Part shown: positions 27,830 to 38,736 of the stretch, piece after piece
Layout: each line of letters begins with the position of its first letter
How positions within the stretch are numbered: position 1 is the first letter of the stretch
DNA from: Sphingomonas sp. Leaf230
GTDB lineage: Bacteria; Pseudomonadota; Alphaproteobacteria; Sphingomonadales; Sphingomonadaceae
DNA: 64,000 nucleotides
Assembly (NCBI RefSeq): GCF_001421745.1
Contig: NZ_LMKW01000010.1
Span: forward strand, 444,173-508,172
Reading direction: 5' to 3'
Program-made: the position numbers and the translations under genes
The notes under the pieces: generated by a model
The model's input: the letters and a program-made list of their open reading frames with translations, nothing else
What the model was told of the DNA's origin: nothing
Databases searched by the model: none

Positions 27830-28010
27830 AAGATGCAATATTCAGGCGTCCGGCAGCGGTTAGCGTTGCTCGATCTGCCAACCGACGAGGCGTCGCTGCT
27901 GCGGTAGTGGATCCTGACGGACGACCTGATCCATATCGACCGGCGACGCCGGCCGGAAAACCGGATCAGTTTCGCACTCCTACTCTGCGCATTGCCTTAC
28001 GTTTCGATCC
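27830..28010 (+). pseudogene. Tn3-family transposase remnant (N-terminal DUF4158 region)
   Basis: The plus strand reads RQRLALLDLPTDEASLLR, an in-frame stop at 27905-27907, then WILTDDLIHIDRRRRPENRI with SFALLLCAL in the same frame. This follows the conserved start of Tn3-family transposases (LPTDE...LVRHYTLS..DL..I..RR...NRLGFALQLCLLRYPG). Only about 60 codons are left. It marks the eroded right side of the island. The next 178 bases to tRNA-Pro hold nothing identifiable. Confidence 0.65.
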
Positions 28011-28188
28011 GGCGCCTTCACGGGGCTGGACCGGCTCGGTATCTTTCAGGCCATCGGCGAGAAGCGGTGGCGGCGGAAGTGATGTACGGTATCTTCTACG
28101 CCGACGGGGGATCGTCATCGCGGCATTCTGGCTTTGCGATGACAGGACGCTTGCGTATTTGGCCATGTTTCCCTAACCGCAGCGCTGT

Positions 28189-29487
<1,299 letters not shown>

Positions 29488-32400
29488 ATGAACTTCGACC
29501 AAACTGTGTCGCGTATCGCTCTTGCGGGGTCGCTTTTGTTCTGCGCTGTCCCGGCAACGGCGCAAAATCAGGATGTTGCAGCGGATTCCGCTCAGACACC
29601 GGCACAGGCTAAGGTCGAAGCGGATGCCGCGACCGCGCTTGCCGCACCCAATCCTGCGTCCGTATCGGATGACACGGTCGTCGTGACCGGATCCCGCATT
29701 CAGCGCCCCAACATGACGTCCGCCGCGCCGATTACGTCGGTCACCGCACAGGACATTCGCGCGCAAGCGCCGACCAACATCGAAGACGTACTCAACCGCC
29801 TCCCGCAGATCGCGCCAGACGCGCAGCAGAATTATCAGGATTCCGACGGGCGCCAGCGCATCAAGCTCCGCAGCCTCGGCTTCGAGCGCACGCTGACGCT
29901 CATCGACGGCAAGCGCATCGGCACGCAGAATGGTGGGGACGTCGGCATCATCCCGCCGTCGCTGCTCGAGCGCGTCGACGTGCTGACCGGCGGCGCCTCG
30001 TCGGTCTATGGCTCGGACGCGGTTGCGGGCGTGGTCAACTTCATCCTGAAGAAGGACTTCGAAGGGCTCCAGATCGACGGCAACTACAATTTCTACAACC
30101 ACGACAACAAGGACACGATCGTGTCGTCGCTGGCGCGCGCGAACAGTTTCGGCAGCCCGCGCGGCATGACCAACGACGGCGGTCGTGCCGACATCACCGT
30201 GACCGCCGGCAAGAAGTTGTTCGACGGCAAGCTCCGCATGTCCGGCTTCGTCAATTATCGCCACACCGACGCCGTCGATTACGATGCGCGCTCGACGTCA
30301 GCGTGTCAGCTGATCCAGACCGGCAAGGACGGTCCGCTGTCGTGCTCGCTGTCGACCTATTCGCGGAGCGGCTACGTCTCGCCGCGCTCGGGTGCCAATA
30401 GCGGTGCCGCCTATGTCAACAACCCTGACGGTTCACGGACCTTCGTCCCCTACGGCGTCGGCGCGGGCAATGCGGCCAACCCGTATGACGGCTATTCCTA
30501 TCAGCGCGCCTCCGAACGGTGGAACGCAGGCGGCTTCGTCAGCGCCGACATCACCTCCGACATCGAGGCCTATGGATCGGCGATCTGGTTCCGCGACAAG
30601 TCCGAGAACGTCTTTCCCGCGCGGATCTATAGCTACACCGTCTATGGCGATCAGCCCTATCAGGTGAACTGCAACAACCCGTATCTGTCGGGCTCGCAGG
30701 CGACCGCGATCTGCGGCGCCGCCGCCGGCACGGCGACGAAGGCGCCACTCGAACTGCGCTATCGCTTCAACGACGTTCCCGATGTTCCTGACATCTACAT
30801 CAACAGCGGCGTGCGCGCGACCGGTGGGTTCCGCGGGAAGGTCGGCGCTGCGTGGACCTGGGATTTCGGTGGCGTCTACGCGCGCAACCAGCAGGTCGTC
30901 GAAGCCGGCGTCCTGCCCAATTACGATCGCATCAACCAGTCGCTCGACGTCGTCAACGTCAACGGCGTGCCGACCTGCGCCAGAGGCGTGGCGGGTTGTG
31001 TTCCGTTCAACGCCTTCACCGCCAACACGCTGGGCCAGCCGCTTGTCGACTGGCTGTTTACGACCCCCGGCGGCAAGACCAAAGGCGTCGGCACGCTATG
31101 GGACGGGCTGATCTCGGTGACAGGCGATCTCGGCAAATACGGCATCACCTCGCCGCTCGCCAACCAGGGCGTGGCGATCGCTCTGGGCGCGGAATACCGC
31201 AACGACAACTACACCTCGACCGCTGATGCCGACTATCGCGCGCTTAACGGCGGCAGCGATCTGGATATCTCGCAACACGTCTGGGAATCAAACATCGAAG
31301 TCCAGGCGCCGCTGATCGAGGATCGGCCGTTCGCGCATCTGTTGCAGGCGAACGGCGGCTACCGCGTCTCGAAATACAGCAGCAACCCGAAGACCTTCAA
31401 CACCTGGAAGATAGAGGGCATCTACGCCCCTGTGAGCGACCTGACCTTCCGTGGTTCGTACAACAAGGCGCAGCGCGCGCCGACCGTGATCGAGATCGGC
31501 CAGGCGAAGAACGTCAGCTATGGCCTTCAGGGCGGCTCGCAGAACGATTTCTGTGCACCGACCGTCACCACCAACCCGGCGACCGGTGCCATTACCTATG
31601 GAACGCCGGTCGCATCGCGTGACGTCTGCCGCGCGACCGGCCTGTCCGATGCACTGTACGGCAGTCCGACGCTGCTGTGCGCGCAGGGCGACGGCAACCA
31701 GTGCACCGTCCAGTCGGGTGGCTACACCGCGGACCCGGAGACCGCCTACACGCTGACCTATGGCTTGGTGGTGAAGCCAAGCTTCATCCGCGGGCTCGTC
31801 TTCTCGGTCGATCGCTACCAGATCAGGATCGACAACTCGCTGGGGTATAACGATTATACCTATTATACCGACGGCTGCCAGCGTTCGAACGGTGATCCGT
31901 TCTTCTGCTCGGGCATCGTTCGCCAGCCGGGCACGGGCATCCTCTACGCACCGGCCAGCAGCAACCCGACCAGCGGCTTCATTCGCCAGGGCACGACCAA
32001 CTATTACAAGTCGATCTCACGCGGGATCGATTTCCAGGCGCAATACACGCTCGCTCTTGGCGGCGCGGGCAAGGTCGACTGGAACTTCAACGGGTCGCTG
32101 ACGACTTTTGCCGGTAGCCAGGATTCGCCGCTCCTGCCCAAGCGCAACTGCGCCGGCTATTACGGCAATGGCTGCAGTCAGCTGCTGCCGAAATGGTCGC
32201 ACGGCCTGCGCACCACCTATACCACGGGCGATGGCATCTTCAGCACGTCGTTCAATTGGCGCTATGTCGGTTCGTTGACCAGCGCGGATAATTCTGGCGA
32301 CGAAGCGATCGGCGGCACGCCGGATCGGGCACGCACGACCTTCTACCACATCGCACCGGCCAGCTATTTCGATCTGGCGCTCTCGTTTGCGATCGCCAAG

Positions 32401-32559
32401 GACTTTTCGCTGCGGTTTATTGCCAATAACCTGCTCGACAAGACTCCGCCGATCCTCGCGAATTCGTACGACATCAGCCTCGCACGGAGTAACACGATCC
32501 CCGCGCGCTACGACTCGCTCGGTCGTAACATCGCGGTTGGCGCTACCATCCGGTTCTAA
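29488..32559 (+). CDS. TonB-dependent receptor (OM channel, substrate unknown)
   Basis: In this 1023-residue protein the signal peptide is followed by an Ala-rich linker, a TonB-box-like DDTVVVTGSRI (about residues 61-71) and a plug domain (APITSVTAQDIRAQAPTNIE to VDVLTGGASSVYGSDAVAGV). A long beta barrel follows, ending in the terminal Phe strand (GRNIAVGATIRF). It lacks the N-terminal STN signalling domain found in the lasso-cluster receptor at 35644. Receptors of this Pro/Ala-rich sphingomonad type import diverse large substrates. The gene stands alone and is followed by a strong hairpin terminator. Confidence 0.95.
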   Translation: MNFDQTVSRIALAGSLLFCAVPATAQNQDVAADSAQTPAQAKVEADAATALAAPNPASVSDDTVVVTGSRIQRPNMTSAAPITSVTAQDIRAQAPTNIEDVLNRLPQIAPDAQQNYQDSDGRQRIKLRSLGFERTLTLIDGKRIGTQNGGDVGIIPPSLLERVDVLTGGASSVYGSDAVAGVVNFILKKDFEGLQIDGNYNFYNHDNKDTIVSSLARANSFGSPRGMTNDGGRADITVTAGKKLFDGKLRMSGFVNYRHTDAVDYDARSTSACQLIQTGKDGPLSCSLSTYSRSGYVSPRSGANSGAAYVNNPDGSRTFVPYGVGAGNAANPYDGYSYQRASERWNAGGFVSADITSDIEAYGSAIWFRDKSENVFPARIYSYTVYGDQPYQVNCNNPYLSGSQATAICGAAAGTATKAPLELRYRFNDVPDVPDIYINSGVRATGGFRGKVGAAWTWDFGGVYARNQQVVEAGVLPNYDRINQSLDVVNVNGVPTCARGVAGCVPFNAFTANTLGQPLVDWLFTTPGGKTKGVGTLWDGLISVTGDLGKYGITSPLANQGVAIALGAEYRNDNYTSTADADYRALNGGSDLDISQHVWESNIEVQAPLIEDRPFAHLLQANGGYRVSKYSSNPKTFNTWKIEGIYAPVSDLTFRGSYNKAQRAPTVIEIGQAKNVSYGLQGGSQNDFCAPTVTTNPATGAITYGTPVASRDVCRATGLSDALYGSPTLLCAQGDGNQCTVQSGGYTADPETAYTLTYGLVVKPSFIRGLVFSVDRYQIRIDNSLGYNDYTYYTDGCQRSNGDPFFCSGIVRQPGTGILYAPASSNPTSGFIRQGTTNYYKSISRGIDFQAQYTLALGGAGKVDWNFNGSLTTFAGSQDSPLLPKRNCAGYYGNGCSQLLPKWSHGLRTTYTTGDGIFSTSFNWRYVGSLTSADNSGDEAIGGTPDRARTTFYHIAPASYFDLALSFAIAKDFSLRFIANNLLDKTPPILANSYDISLARSNTIPARYDSLGRNIAVGATIRF

Positions 32560-32579
32560 AGCGCGACGCGAAGTTTACG

Positions 32580-32607
32580 GGGCTCGTCGGCAACGGCGGG
32601 CCCTTTT
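32580..32607 (+). terminator. Rho-independent terminator after the TonB receptor gene
   Basis: GGGCTCGTCG pairs with CGGCGGGCCC over ten positions (two G-T pairs) around a GCAA tetraloop, followed by TTTT. It begins 20 bases after the receptor stop. Confidence 0.85.
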
Positions 32608-32640
32608 CGTAGAAACGGCGCGGAGGGGCGATTATATCTA

Positions 32641-33207
32641 TCATCGTACTGTTTTAGACGTCGGCATGGCTTTTTTTGAACTGGCATTGCGTAGTTCCAT
32701 GAGCAGCTTTGCGATGCGATCCTGATGCATCTTTTGTTTGGCCGGGGAGCGTTTGAAGCCGGGGCCGGTTGTCCAGTAATTCGATGGAACCCGCATATTT
32801 TGTCTGAAATTTTCCCCTCCGGAGGGTGGGTTGAACCAGCCGTAGCCCATGAATTCATCCAGGGAGTCGATGCAATCACAATCGAACGCTAATTCCGTGA
32901 AAAATACAGCGAGGTGTTTGAAAACATCACTCGGAAATTGGTTACTAGTATCGAATTTGAAGGCGTAATGATTGGGGTCATGATCTGGACGCGCTTCGAA
33001 CCTGGATGCCTGCACGGACGGAAAGCTGCTACTCGCTGTTGGGAATAATTGTCGGATAGAGAAGTCCCAATAGATTTTTTTGGTACCGGAGAGATTTGGC
33101 GTGATACAAAGCCGCTTCAGGCGAGTGATCTGTGATTTTGGTCCGTAAACTTGCACAGCGCACCAAGCAGTATCGTCATTCATGATATACATGTCTGTAT
33201 TTGTCAT
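32641..33207 (-). CDS. AT-rich gene of unknown function (transfer candidate)
   Basis: This 188-residue protein is encoded with clearly lower GC than its neighbours. It has no signal peptide or membrane segment. Conspicuous parts are AWCAVQVYGPKSQITRLKRL, LFPTASSSFPSVQASRFEAR and DEFMGYGWFNPPSGGENF. The layout faintly recalls the YubB/DUF1281-type ferredoxin-like proteins of plasmids and phages, but I cannot support that. It points toward the receptor terminator. Its codon use suggests recent acquisition. Confidence 0.6.
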   Translation of the reverse strand: MTNTDMYIMNDDTAWCAVQVYGPKSQITRLKRLCITPNLSGTKKIYWDFSIRQLFPTASSSFPSVQASRFEARPDHDPNHYAFKFDTSNQFPSDVFKHLAVFFTELAFDCDCIDSLDEFMGYGWFNPPSGGENFRQNMRVPSNYWTTGPGFKRSPAKQKMHQDRIAKLLMELRNASSKKAMPTSKTVR

Positions 33208-34018
33208 TTTTGCTGTCCCGTTTTTCTTTGGGCAAGAAACCGCTCGTCATCAAAGGTCGTAACTATTATTTATAAATCTTAATTTAATTTAATAAATCTG
33301 ACTGTTCTGACGATACAGGGATGAAAATTTAAGCCGAGAAACATAAGTCTAAATAAGCAGTGCCGCGTGTGAACGGTTTGTAAAATAACGCCGACACAGA
33401 CATATCGAACTAAGCGATGGCCTTTTCAACACCTACTCGTTTTGCGTTTTCGCTATGCCAAGTTGGTTTCAAACGAGTACGATTACTTGCCAATCGATCG
33501 TGCGGACCGACACCTCGCTGTCCCGCGGTTGAGGCTTCATCGGTGTAAAGCTATCAGTTGCCCCGCGCGCTCGTGCCGCATATCATTCGATCGCCGGGTG
33601 CCGTGATGCAGGGCGCTCCTTTGATGTGCCTGGGTTATGGCGCGAGGGTTCGATCCAAATAACGGGCCTTTACACAGAGGTTCCAACACCCGGCCCCAAC
33701 TCAGGTCGTGCATCGACGACGCTTGGTCGTGATGGCGCGGATACCTCCCGCCGTTCGGGATCCGCTCTATTGCACTGATGGTTTACGTAGTTCATCATCG
33801 GGACATCATCGCAGCCGCGGTGATAGAGGCGTGGAAACCTCTGTGTGTGGGTCGTGTCGGCATCCTTATCGGAGGCGTTGACCTTGCTCGTTCTCGATAG
33901 GGGGCCTGTTCTCGGCAGAGCCATGTCCCCGGACGAACCGTCCGCGCACCAGCGTGTTTTCCGACCCTGCGTCGTTCGGGGTGCGCCTCTTCACGTCCAC
34001 GAGATGGAGCGGGTCGAG
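33208..34018. other. Gene-free stretch upstream of the lasso-cluster sigma factor
   Basis: About 800 bases. The first 150 are very AT-rich (runs such as TTATAAATCTTAATTTAATT). The remainder is GC-rich with only short, unconvincing frames. The promoter of the sigma-factor gene must lie in the last part. I cannot point to its boxes with confidence. Confidence 0.5.
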
Positions 34019-34537
34019 ATGAGCAGCGACACAGGGTGGGATCCTCCCGACGGAGCGGGACTGGAAGCGCTCTATCGGGAGCATTCGACATGGCTGGTGC
34101 GTCGTCTCCGGCGTGTGCTCGGACGTCATGCCGATGCAGCGGAGGACATAGCACAGGACGCGTATATTCGGATCGCGCGCTATGCGACCGATGACGCCGG
34201 GCGTCATCCCCGCGCCTTGCTGGGCACCGTCGGCGTGAACCTGTCTTACGACTATATGCGTCGTATTGGCCGCGCCCAGCGCTTCGCCGAGGATAGCGCC
34301 AGGCGGGGCGATGCGAGTACGCCCGCCTGCCAGGAAGCCGATCTGGCGCTTCGCGATGCAATCCTGTCGCTCCCACCCTTGTACCGTGACGCCTTCCTGA
34401 TGAGCAGATTCACGCCGCTGACAAACAAGGAGATCGGCACGCGGCTTAATATCTCGGTGAAAACGGTCGAATGGCGTATCAGCAGAGCGGTCGAGATGTG
34501 CGCAACGCATATCGACCATGAGGGCGAGGACCGGTGA
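34019..34537 (+). CDS. ECF sigma factor, FecI-like (lasso-peptide locus)
   Basis: This 172-residue protein has region 2 (YREHSTWLVRRLRRVLGRHA to DAAEDIAQDAYIRIARYA) and region 4 (LPPLYRDAFLMSRFTPLTNK then EIGTRLNISVKTVEWRISRA). I choose the ATG at 34019 (MSSDTGW), with GGAG about nine bases upstream; the ATG at 34004 and further upstream codons are possible but not conserved-looking. The stop overlaps the GTG start of the fecR-like gene. In FecI/FecR/FecA systems a receptor signal frees this sigma factor to transcribe the transport operon, here presumably the receptor and isopeptidase genes. Confidence 0.9.
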   Translation: MSSDTGWDPPDGAGLEALYREHSTWLVRRLRRVLGRHADAAEDIAQDAYIRIARYATDDAGRHPRALLGTVGVNLSYDYMRRIGRAQRFAEDSARRGDASTPACQEADLALRDAILSLPPLYRDAFLMSRFTPLTNKEIGTRLNISVKTVEWRISRAVEMCATHIDHEGEDR

Positions 34538-35499
34538 CCGCACCGAGCGAAGAAGAATTGGGGGCAGCCGCGTCGCGTGAAGCGGCGGAGTGGCTCGTCG
34601 CCCTCAACACGCCAACCGTTTCGACGGACACGATCTCGGCCTTTTACGCATGGCGTCGTGAGTCCCGGAACGCGCAAGCCTATGCTCGCGCCGAAGCCGT
34701 CTGGCGCAAGAGTGGCGACCTCGGCGATGATGCGGCGATCCGTGCCGCGGTCGCAGACGCGGTTGCAGCAAGTGCGACGTCGGCGCGTAACCCGATATTT
34801 GCCGCGCACTGGGCAATCGGTGCGTTGATACTCGCGGTCGGCCTCGCGTTCTGGATCTTTCTCCTGCAACCAGATCATTTCACGACCCGTGTTGGTGAGC
34901 AGCGCACTGTGAGCCTTGATGACGGATCCAGTATCCTCGTGGATGCCGATAGCGACGTGACCGTCCGATACACGAAGAATACGCGCGGTGTGACGCTCGG
35001 CCACGGCCGGGCCCGATTCAGCGTTCATCACGGCGACCCGCGCGCGTTTACCGTCGATTTCGAGGGCGCACGCGTGATCGCCACCGGCACGCGGTTCGAC
35101 GTTCGCGCCGACGGCGTCGCCATATCGGTCGCACTGTTTGACGGCACCGTCCGGGTTCAATCCAAAACCGAGCCGGCCAAACACCGCGATCTGGTGGCGG
35201 GGCAAAGCGTGACGGTCGCAGCCGGTGTGCCAAGCGCAGTAGCGACGATCCCGGCGGGTGCAGCTGATTGGAGCGAGGGCCGGGTCGTCTTCTCTCACAC
35301 CCCGCTTGGCACGGCGATCGCCGAGATCAACCGGTACTCCATGCGCAAGATCGTGGTGAGCGATCCGCGTCTTCTCGGTGAGCCGATTAGCGGAACATTT
35401 ACGGCGCGTGAGGGACAGACCTTTGCCGATACGGTCGCGGCGATGTTCAATCTACGTGACACGCGGTCCGACGGCGCGATCGTTCTTGCACCCCGATAA
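34534..35499 (+). CDS. FecR-like anti-sigma factor / signal transducer
   Basis: This 321-residue inner-membrane protein has a cytoplasmic N-terminal domain (REAAEWLVALNTP, AFYAWRRESRNAQAYARAEA) that binds the sigma factor and one membrane helix (about 92-112, HWAIGALILAVGLAFWIFLL). The periplasmic FecR domain includes RVGEQRTVSLDDGSSILVDA and ATGTRFDVRADG. The C-terminus (FTAREGQTFADTVAAMFNLR) resembles the STN-type fold that meets the receptor. It starts with GTG overlapping the sigma stop. It is expected to relay binding at the TonB receptor to the sigma factor. Confidence 0.92.
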   Translation: MTAPSEEELGAAASREAAEWLVALNTPTVSTDTISAFYAWRRESRNAQAYARAEAVWRKSGDLGDDAAIRAAVADAVAASATSARNPIFAAHWAIGALILAVGLAFWIFLLQPDHFTTRVGEQRTVSLDDGSSILVDADSDVTVRYTKNTRGVTLGHGRARFSVHHGDPRAFTVDFEGARVIATGTRFDVRADGVAISVALFDGTVRVQSKTEPAKHRDLVAGQSVTVAAGVPSAVATIPAGAADWSEGRVVFSHTPLGTAIAEINRYSMRKIVVSDPRLLGEPISGTFTAREGQTFADTVAAMFNLRDTRSDGAIVLAPR

Positions 35500-35643
35500 G
35501 GAACAGAGCGGTCGCTATGTGCTCGATACCGAATAATCGTTCAGACACGTGTTAGGGTTGCGCCAGCCCTGAAGCGTTTCCTCTTCATGACCGGAAATGC
35601 CGTGGCCGTGTGCCGCGACGCCGGATCGCACAGGGGGATCGAC

Positions 35644-38600
35644 ATGAGCGCGTTTTCGGCAAAGGGCCTCGCCGCGCCAGCAATGGCACTGGTTTTCATA
35701 GCGGCGGCACCTGCGTCTGCGCAGGGTACCGCTGCTGCCGCCATCGACGTGCCAGCGGGGGCCATGGATGCCGCCCTCATCCAGCTCGGACGTCAGACGG
35801 GATTGCAGATCCTGTTCGCCAGCGGCGTGGTCGAGGGGCGCCGCAGCGTTCGACTGCGCGGGCGCTTTTCTGGCGAAGATGCCCTGCGACGTATCTTAAA
35901 GGGCACGGGGCTTTCGATGCGGCAGACCGGGCCAACCAGCTTTCTCGTCCTGACAGATACCGCTGAACCACGGGGCCCTACCTCGGTCACCCGCACAAGC
36001 CCGAAGCCGCGCCCGCCGCGTTCGTCCGAACGCTCCGTGATCGTTGATAGCGACCCCGGCGCAGCATCGAGAGCGGATATCGTTGTAACGGGCTCAAATA
36101 TACGCGGCGAAAGTGCAGGGACCTCGCCGGTCATCACTATCGATCGCGCCGCCATCGACCGCAACGGCCGCGGCACGATCGCCGGCGTGCTGTCGACACT
36201 ACCCCAGAATTTCGGCGGCACAGGCAACGAGGAGACGAGCCTCACCGGTACGGACCGCACCGTCGACAATACGGGTCTGGCCTCGAGTGCCAATCTGCGC
36301 GGTCTCGGCAGTGACGCGACGCTGACTCTGGTCAACGGACGCCGCACCGCAGGTTCGGGCGGCAAGGGCGACTTCAGCGATCTGTCCACCATCCCGCTCG
36401 CGGCGGTCGACCGGATCGAAGTGCTGACCGACGGTGCCTCCGCACTTTACGGGTCCGATGCGGTGGCCGGCGTGGTGAACATCATCCTGCGCAAGACCTA
36501 TCGCGGCGCCGAGACTCGGTTGCGAGCCGGCACGACGACGAGCGGCGGCATGCAGGAATATCAGGTCGGCCAGGTCGCGGGAACGGTCTGGCAGACGGGC
36601 CGCGTGCTCGGTGCCTATGAGTATGAGCGTCGCGAGCGGCTCCCGAGTGCCGCACGCGACTATACCCGCACCACCGATCTCCGCGCTCTCGGCGGCTCCG
36701 ATTGGCGGTCCTATTTCGCCCGCCCGGGCACGATCCTCGGCTACGACCCCGTCAGCAACAGCTATGTCCCGACCTATGCGATCCCCGCCAGCACGTCCGG
36801 TGTCGGACTGACGCCTTCGGACTTCGTGCCCGGTCATGGCAATCTGCAAAATCAGCGCGAAGGAACCGATCTCCTACCCGACCAGAAGCGGCACGCGCTT
36901 TACGTGACGGCCGAGCAGCAAGTGGGGCGCGGCATTTCGCTCTATGCCGAAGGGCGCGGGGCCTATCGTCGTTTCTCCTACCGCGGAGCGCCCGATCTCG
37001 GCTTCCTATCAATCGACGCGCGCAATCCTTATTTCGTCAGCCCCGACGGATCGCCCTCATCACTGATCGCCTATTCGTTCGGGGACGAACTCGGCGCAAC
37101 GCGTGCAGACGGTACCGTCAAATCCTACAGCCTGACCGGCGGTGCGACCGCCGAGATCGGCCCCGACTGGCATGTGGATGGCTATTATAGTCGCGCGCAG
37201 GAACGCTCGGTCAACAAGCTATCGGGTCTGGCCAACCAGATGCATGTCGCCGAGGCGCTCGGGGGCGCCGATGATGCTGGCTCTGGCTATGACCCTAAGC
37301 GGGACGGCTATTTCAATCCTTACGGCGTCGGCGTCGTCAACAGCCCGGCGGTCCTCGCCTTCATTGGCGGTGGCTATTCGAATGAAGCGGTACGCAGCCG
37401 CATATCGACGATCAACCTGCAGGGAGACGGCTCGCTTCTGTCGCTGCCAGGTGGCAAACTCCGACTTGCGGTAGGAGCCCAGCGCCGTCGCGAAGCGCTT
37501 CTGCGCGACGGCACGAGCCTCTATGCCTCCGATGCGCCACGACCTCTGGCGCGGGTCGAGGGCAGCCGTGACATCAATGCGATCTTCGGCGAACTGGCGG
37601 TCCCGCTCATCGGCGACGGCAATGCGATGCCGGGCGTATCGCGACTTGGACTGTCGCTCGCGGTCCGCCACGAACGCTATACCGACTTCGGCAGCAGCAC
37701 GAATCCGAAGGTCGGGCTGCGTTACGAACCCGCAAGTGGCATCGCGGTTCGCGCAAGCTACGGCCGGTCCTTTCGGGCACCATCGTTGCGCGAGACACGC
37801 GACCCGGTACGGATCAGCGCGACGCAGCTACCGACGGCGAACGGATCAAGCACACTCGTGCTGTTCCTGTCGGGCGGCAATCCCGACCTCACGCCTGAGC
37901 GGGCAACGTCGAAAACCTTGGGTTTCACGGTAGCGCCCAGCCGCCTCGGCGGCGTTGGCATCGAGGCCAACGTGTCCTCGACCCGCTTTACCCAGCGCAT
38001 TTCACAACCGGCCTATCAGAATATCGCTCAGGGGCTGATCGACGCTTCGCTCACGCCATTCGTGCGGATCGTGTCGCCACTGTCGAACGCCGCCGATCGT
38101 ACCCTGGTCGAAGGCCTGCTCGCCGATCCGAACTCGCTGGTACCGGCGGGGCTCCCGGCCGAGGTCTTCGGCGCGGTCGTCGATGGACGCTACGTCAATG
38201 CATCCTCGGTGAGCGTGCGGGGCTTCGACGTCAGTGCGCATGGCGGGTTCGCTTTGGGCAGTGGCCGAGCAGCGCTGGCGACCAACGCCTCCTATCTGCT
38301 CGGTTTCGATGACAAGACGACGAGCGAGGCGCGGGCGGTGCAGCGCGCCGGGACCTACGGCTATCCGCCACGTCTGCGTATACGTACGACCGTTGGCTGG
38401 GACGGCAAGACGTGGAGCACGTTGCTGGCCGCAAATTACGTCTCGCGCTCGCGCGACCGGGTATCGTCGCCGCCACAGCGCATCGGCAGCTGGACGACGC
38501 TGGATCTGCAGGTCTCGCGCACCTTTGGTCCGGAGGCTGGCGCCCTGAACGGCGTCTCGCTCGGGGTCACGGTCACCAACCTGCTTGCGACCGATCCGCC

Positions 38601-38694
38601 CTTCGTGAACGCCGCAAACGGCATTGGTTACGACGCCACCAACGCCAGTGCGCTCGGGCGACAGGCCGCGCTGCAACTCGTCAAACGCTGGTAG
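35644..38694 (+). CDS. TonB-dependent transducer receptor with STN domain (lasso-peptide locus)
   Basis: The protein is about 1016 residues from the ATG at 35644 (MSAFSAKGLAAPAMALVFIA signal peptide); the 19 upstream codons from 35587 are not signal-like. After cleavage comes an STN domain (DVPAGAMDAALIQLGRQTGL to GTGLSMRQTGPTSFLVLTD), then a linker with DIVVTGSNIRGE as TonB-box region. A plug (GTIAGVLSTLPQNFGGTGNE to VEVLTDGASALYGSDAVAGV-like sequence) and barrel follow. The STN domain marks a receptor that signals through FecR/FecI. In related proteobacterial lasso clusters such a receptor accompanies the isopeptidase and is thought to take up the lasso peptide. Confidence 0.93.
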   Translation: MSAFSAKGLAAPAMALVFIAAAPASAQGTAAAAIDVPAGAMDAALIQLGRQTGLQILFASGVVEGRRSVRLRGRFSGEDALRRILKGTGLSMRQTGPTSFLVLTDTAEPRGPTSVTRTSPKPRPPRSSERSVIVDSDPGAASRADIVVTGSNIRGESAGTSPVITIDRAAIDRNGRGTIAGVLSTLPQNFGGTGNEETSLTGTDRTVDNTGLASSANLRGLGSDATLTLVNGRRTAGSGGKGDFSDLSTIPLAAVDRIEVLTDGASALYGSDAVAGVVNIILRKTYRGAETRLRAGTTTSGGMQEYQVGQVAGTVWQTGRVLGAYEYERRERLPSAARDYTRTTDLRALGGSDWRSYFARPGTILGYDPVSNSYVPTYAIPASTSGVGLTPSDFVPGHGNLQNQREGTDLLPDQKRHALYVTAEQQVGRGISLYAEGRGAYRRFSYRGAPDLGFLSIDARNPYFVSPDGSPSSLIAYSFGDELGATRADGTVKSYSLTGGATAEIGPDWHVDGYYSRAQERSVNKLSGLANQMHVAEALGGADDAGSGYDPKRDGYFNPYGVGVVNSPAVLAFIGGGYSNEAVRSRISTINLQGDGSLLSLPGGKLRLAVGAQRRREALLRDGTSLYASDAPRPLARVEGSRDINAIFGELAVPLIGDGNAMPGVSRLGLSLAVRHERYTDFGSSTNPKVGLRYEPASGIAVRASYGRSFRAPSLRETRDPVRISATQLPTANGSSTLVLFLSGGNPDLTPERATSKTLGFTVAPSRLGGVGIEANVSSTRFTQRISQPAYQNIAQGLIDASLTPFVRIVSPLSNAADRTLVEGLLADPNSLVPAGLPAEVFGAVVDGRYVNASSVSVRGFDVSAHGGFALGSGRAALATNASYLLGFDDKTTSEARAVQRAGTYGYPPRLRIRTTVGWDGKTWSTLLAANYVSRSRDRVSSPPQRIGSWTTLDLQVSRTFGPEAGALNGVSLGVTVTNLLATDPPFVNAANGIGYDATNASALGRQAALQLVKRW

Positions 38695-38736
38695 CGCCAG
38701 CCTCTCCACCCATCCGAAGTCGCCAAGGAGTATTCC

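Noticed and set aside
33620..33660. T-loop-like GGTTCGATCC suggesting a tRNA
   Set aside because: No acceptor, D or anticodon arms can be formed around it.
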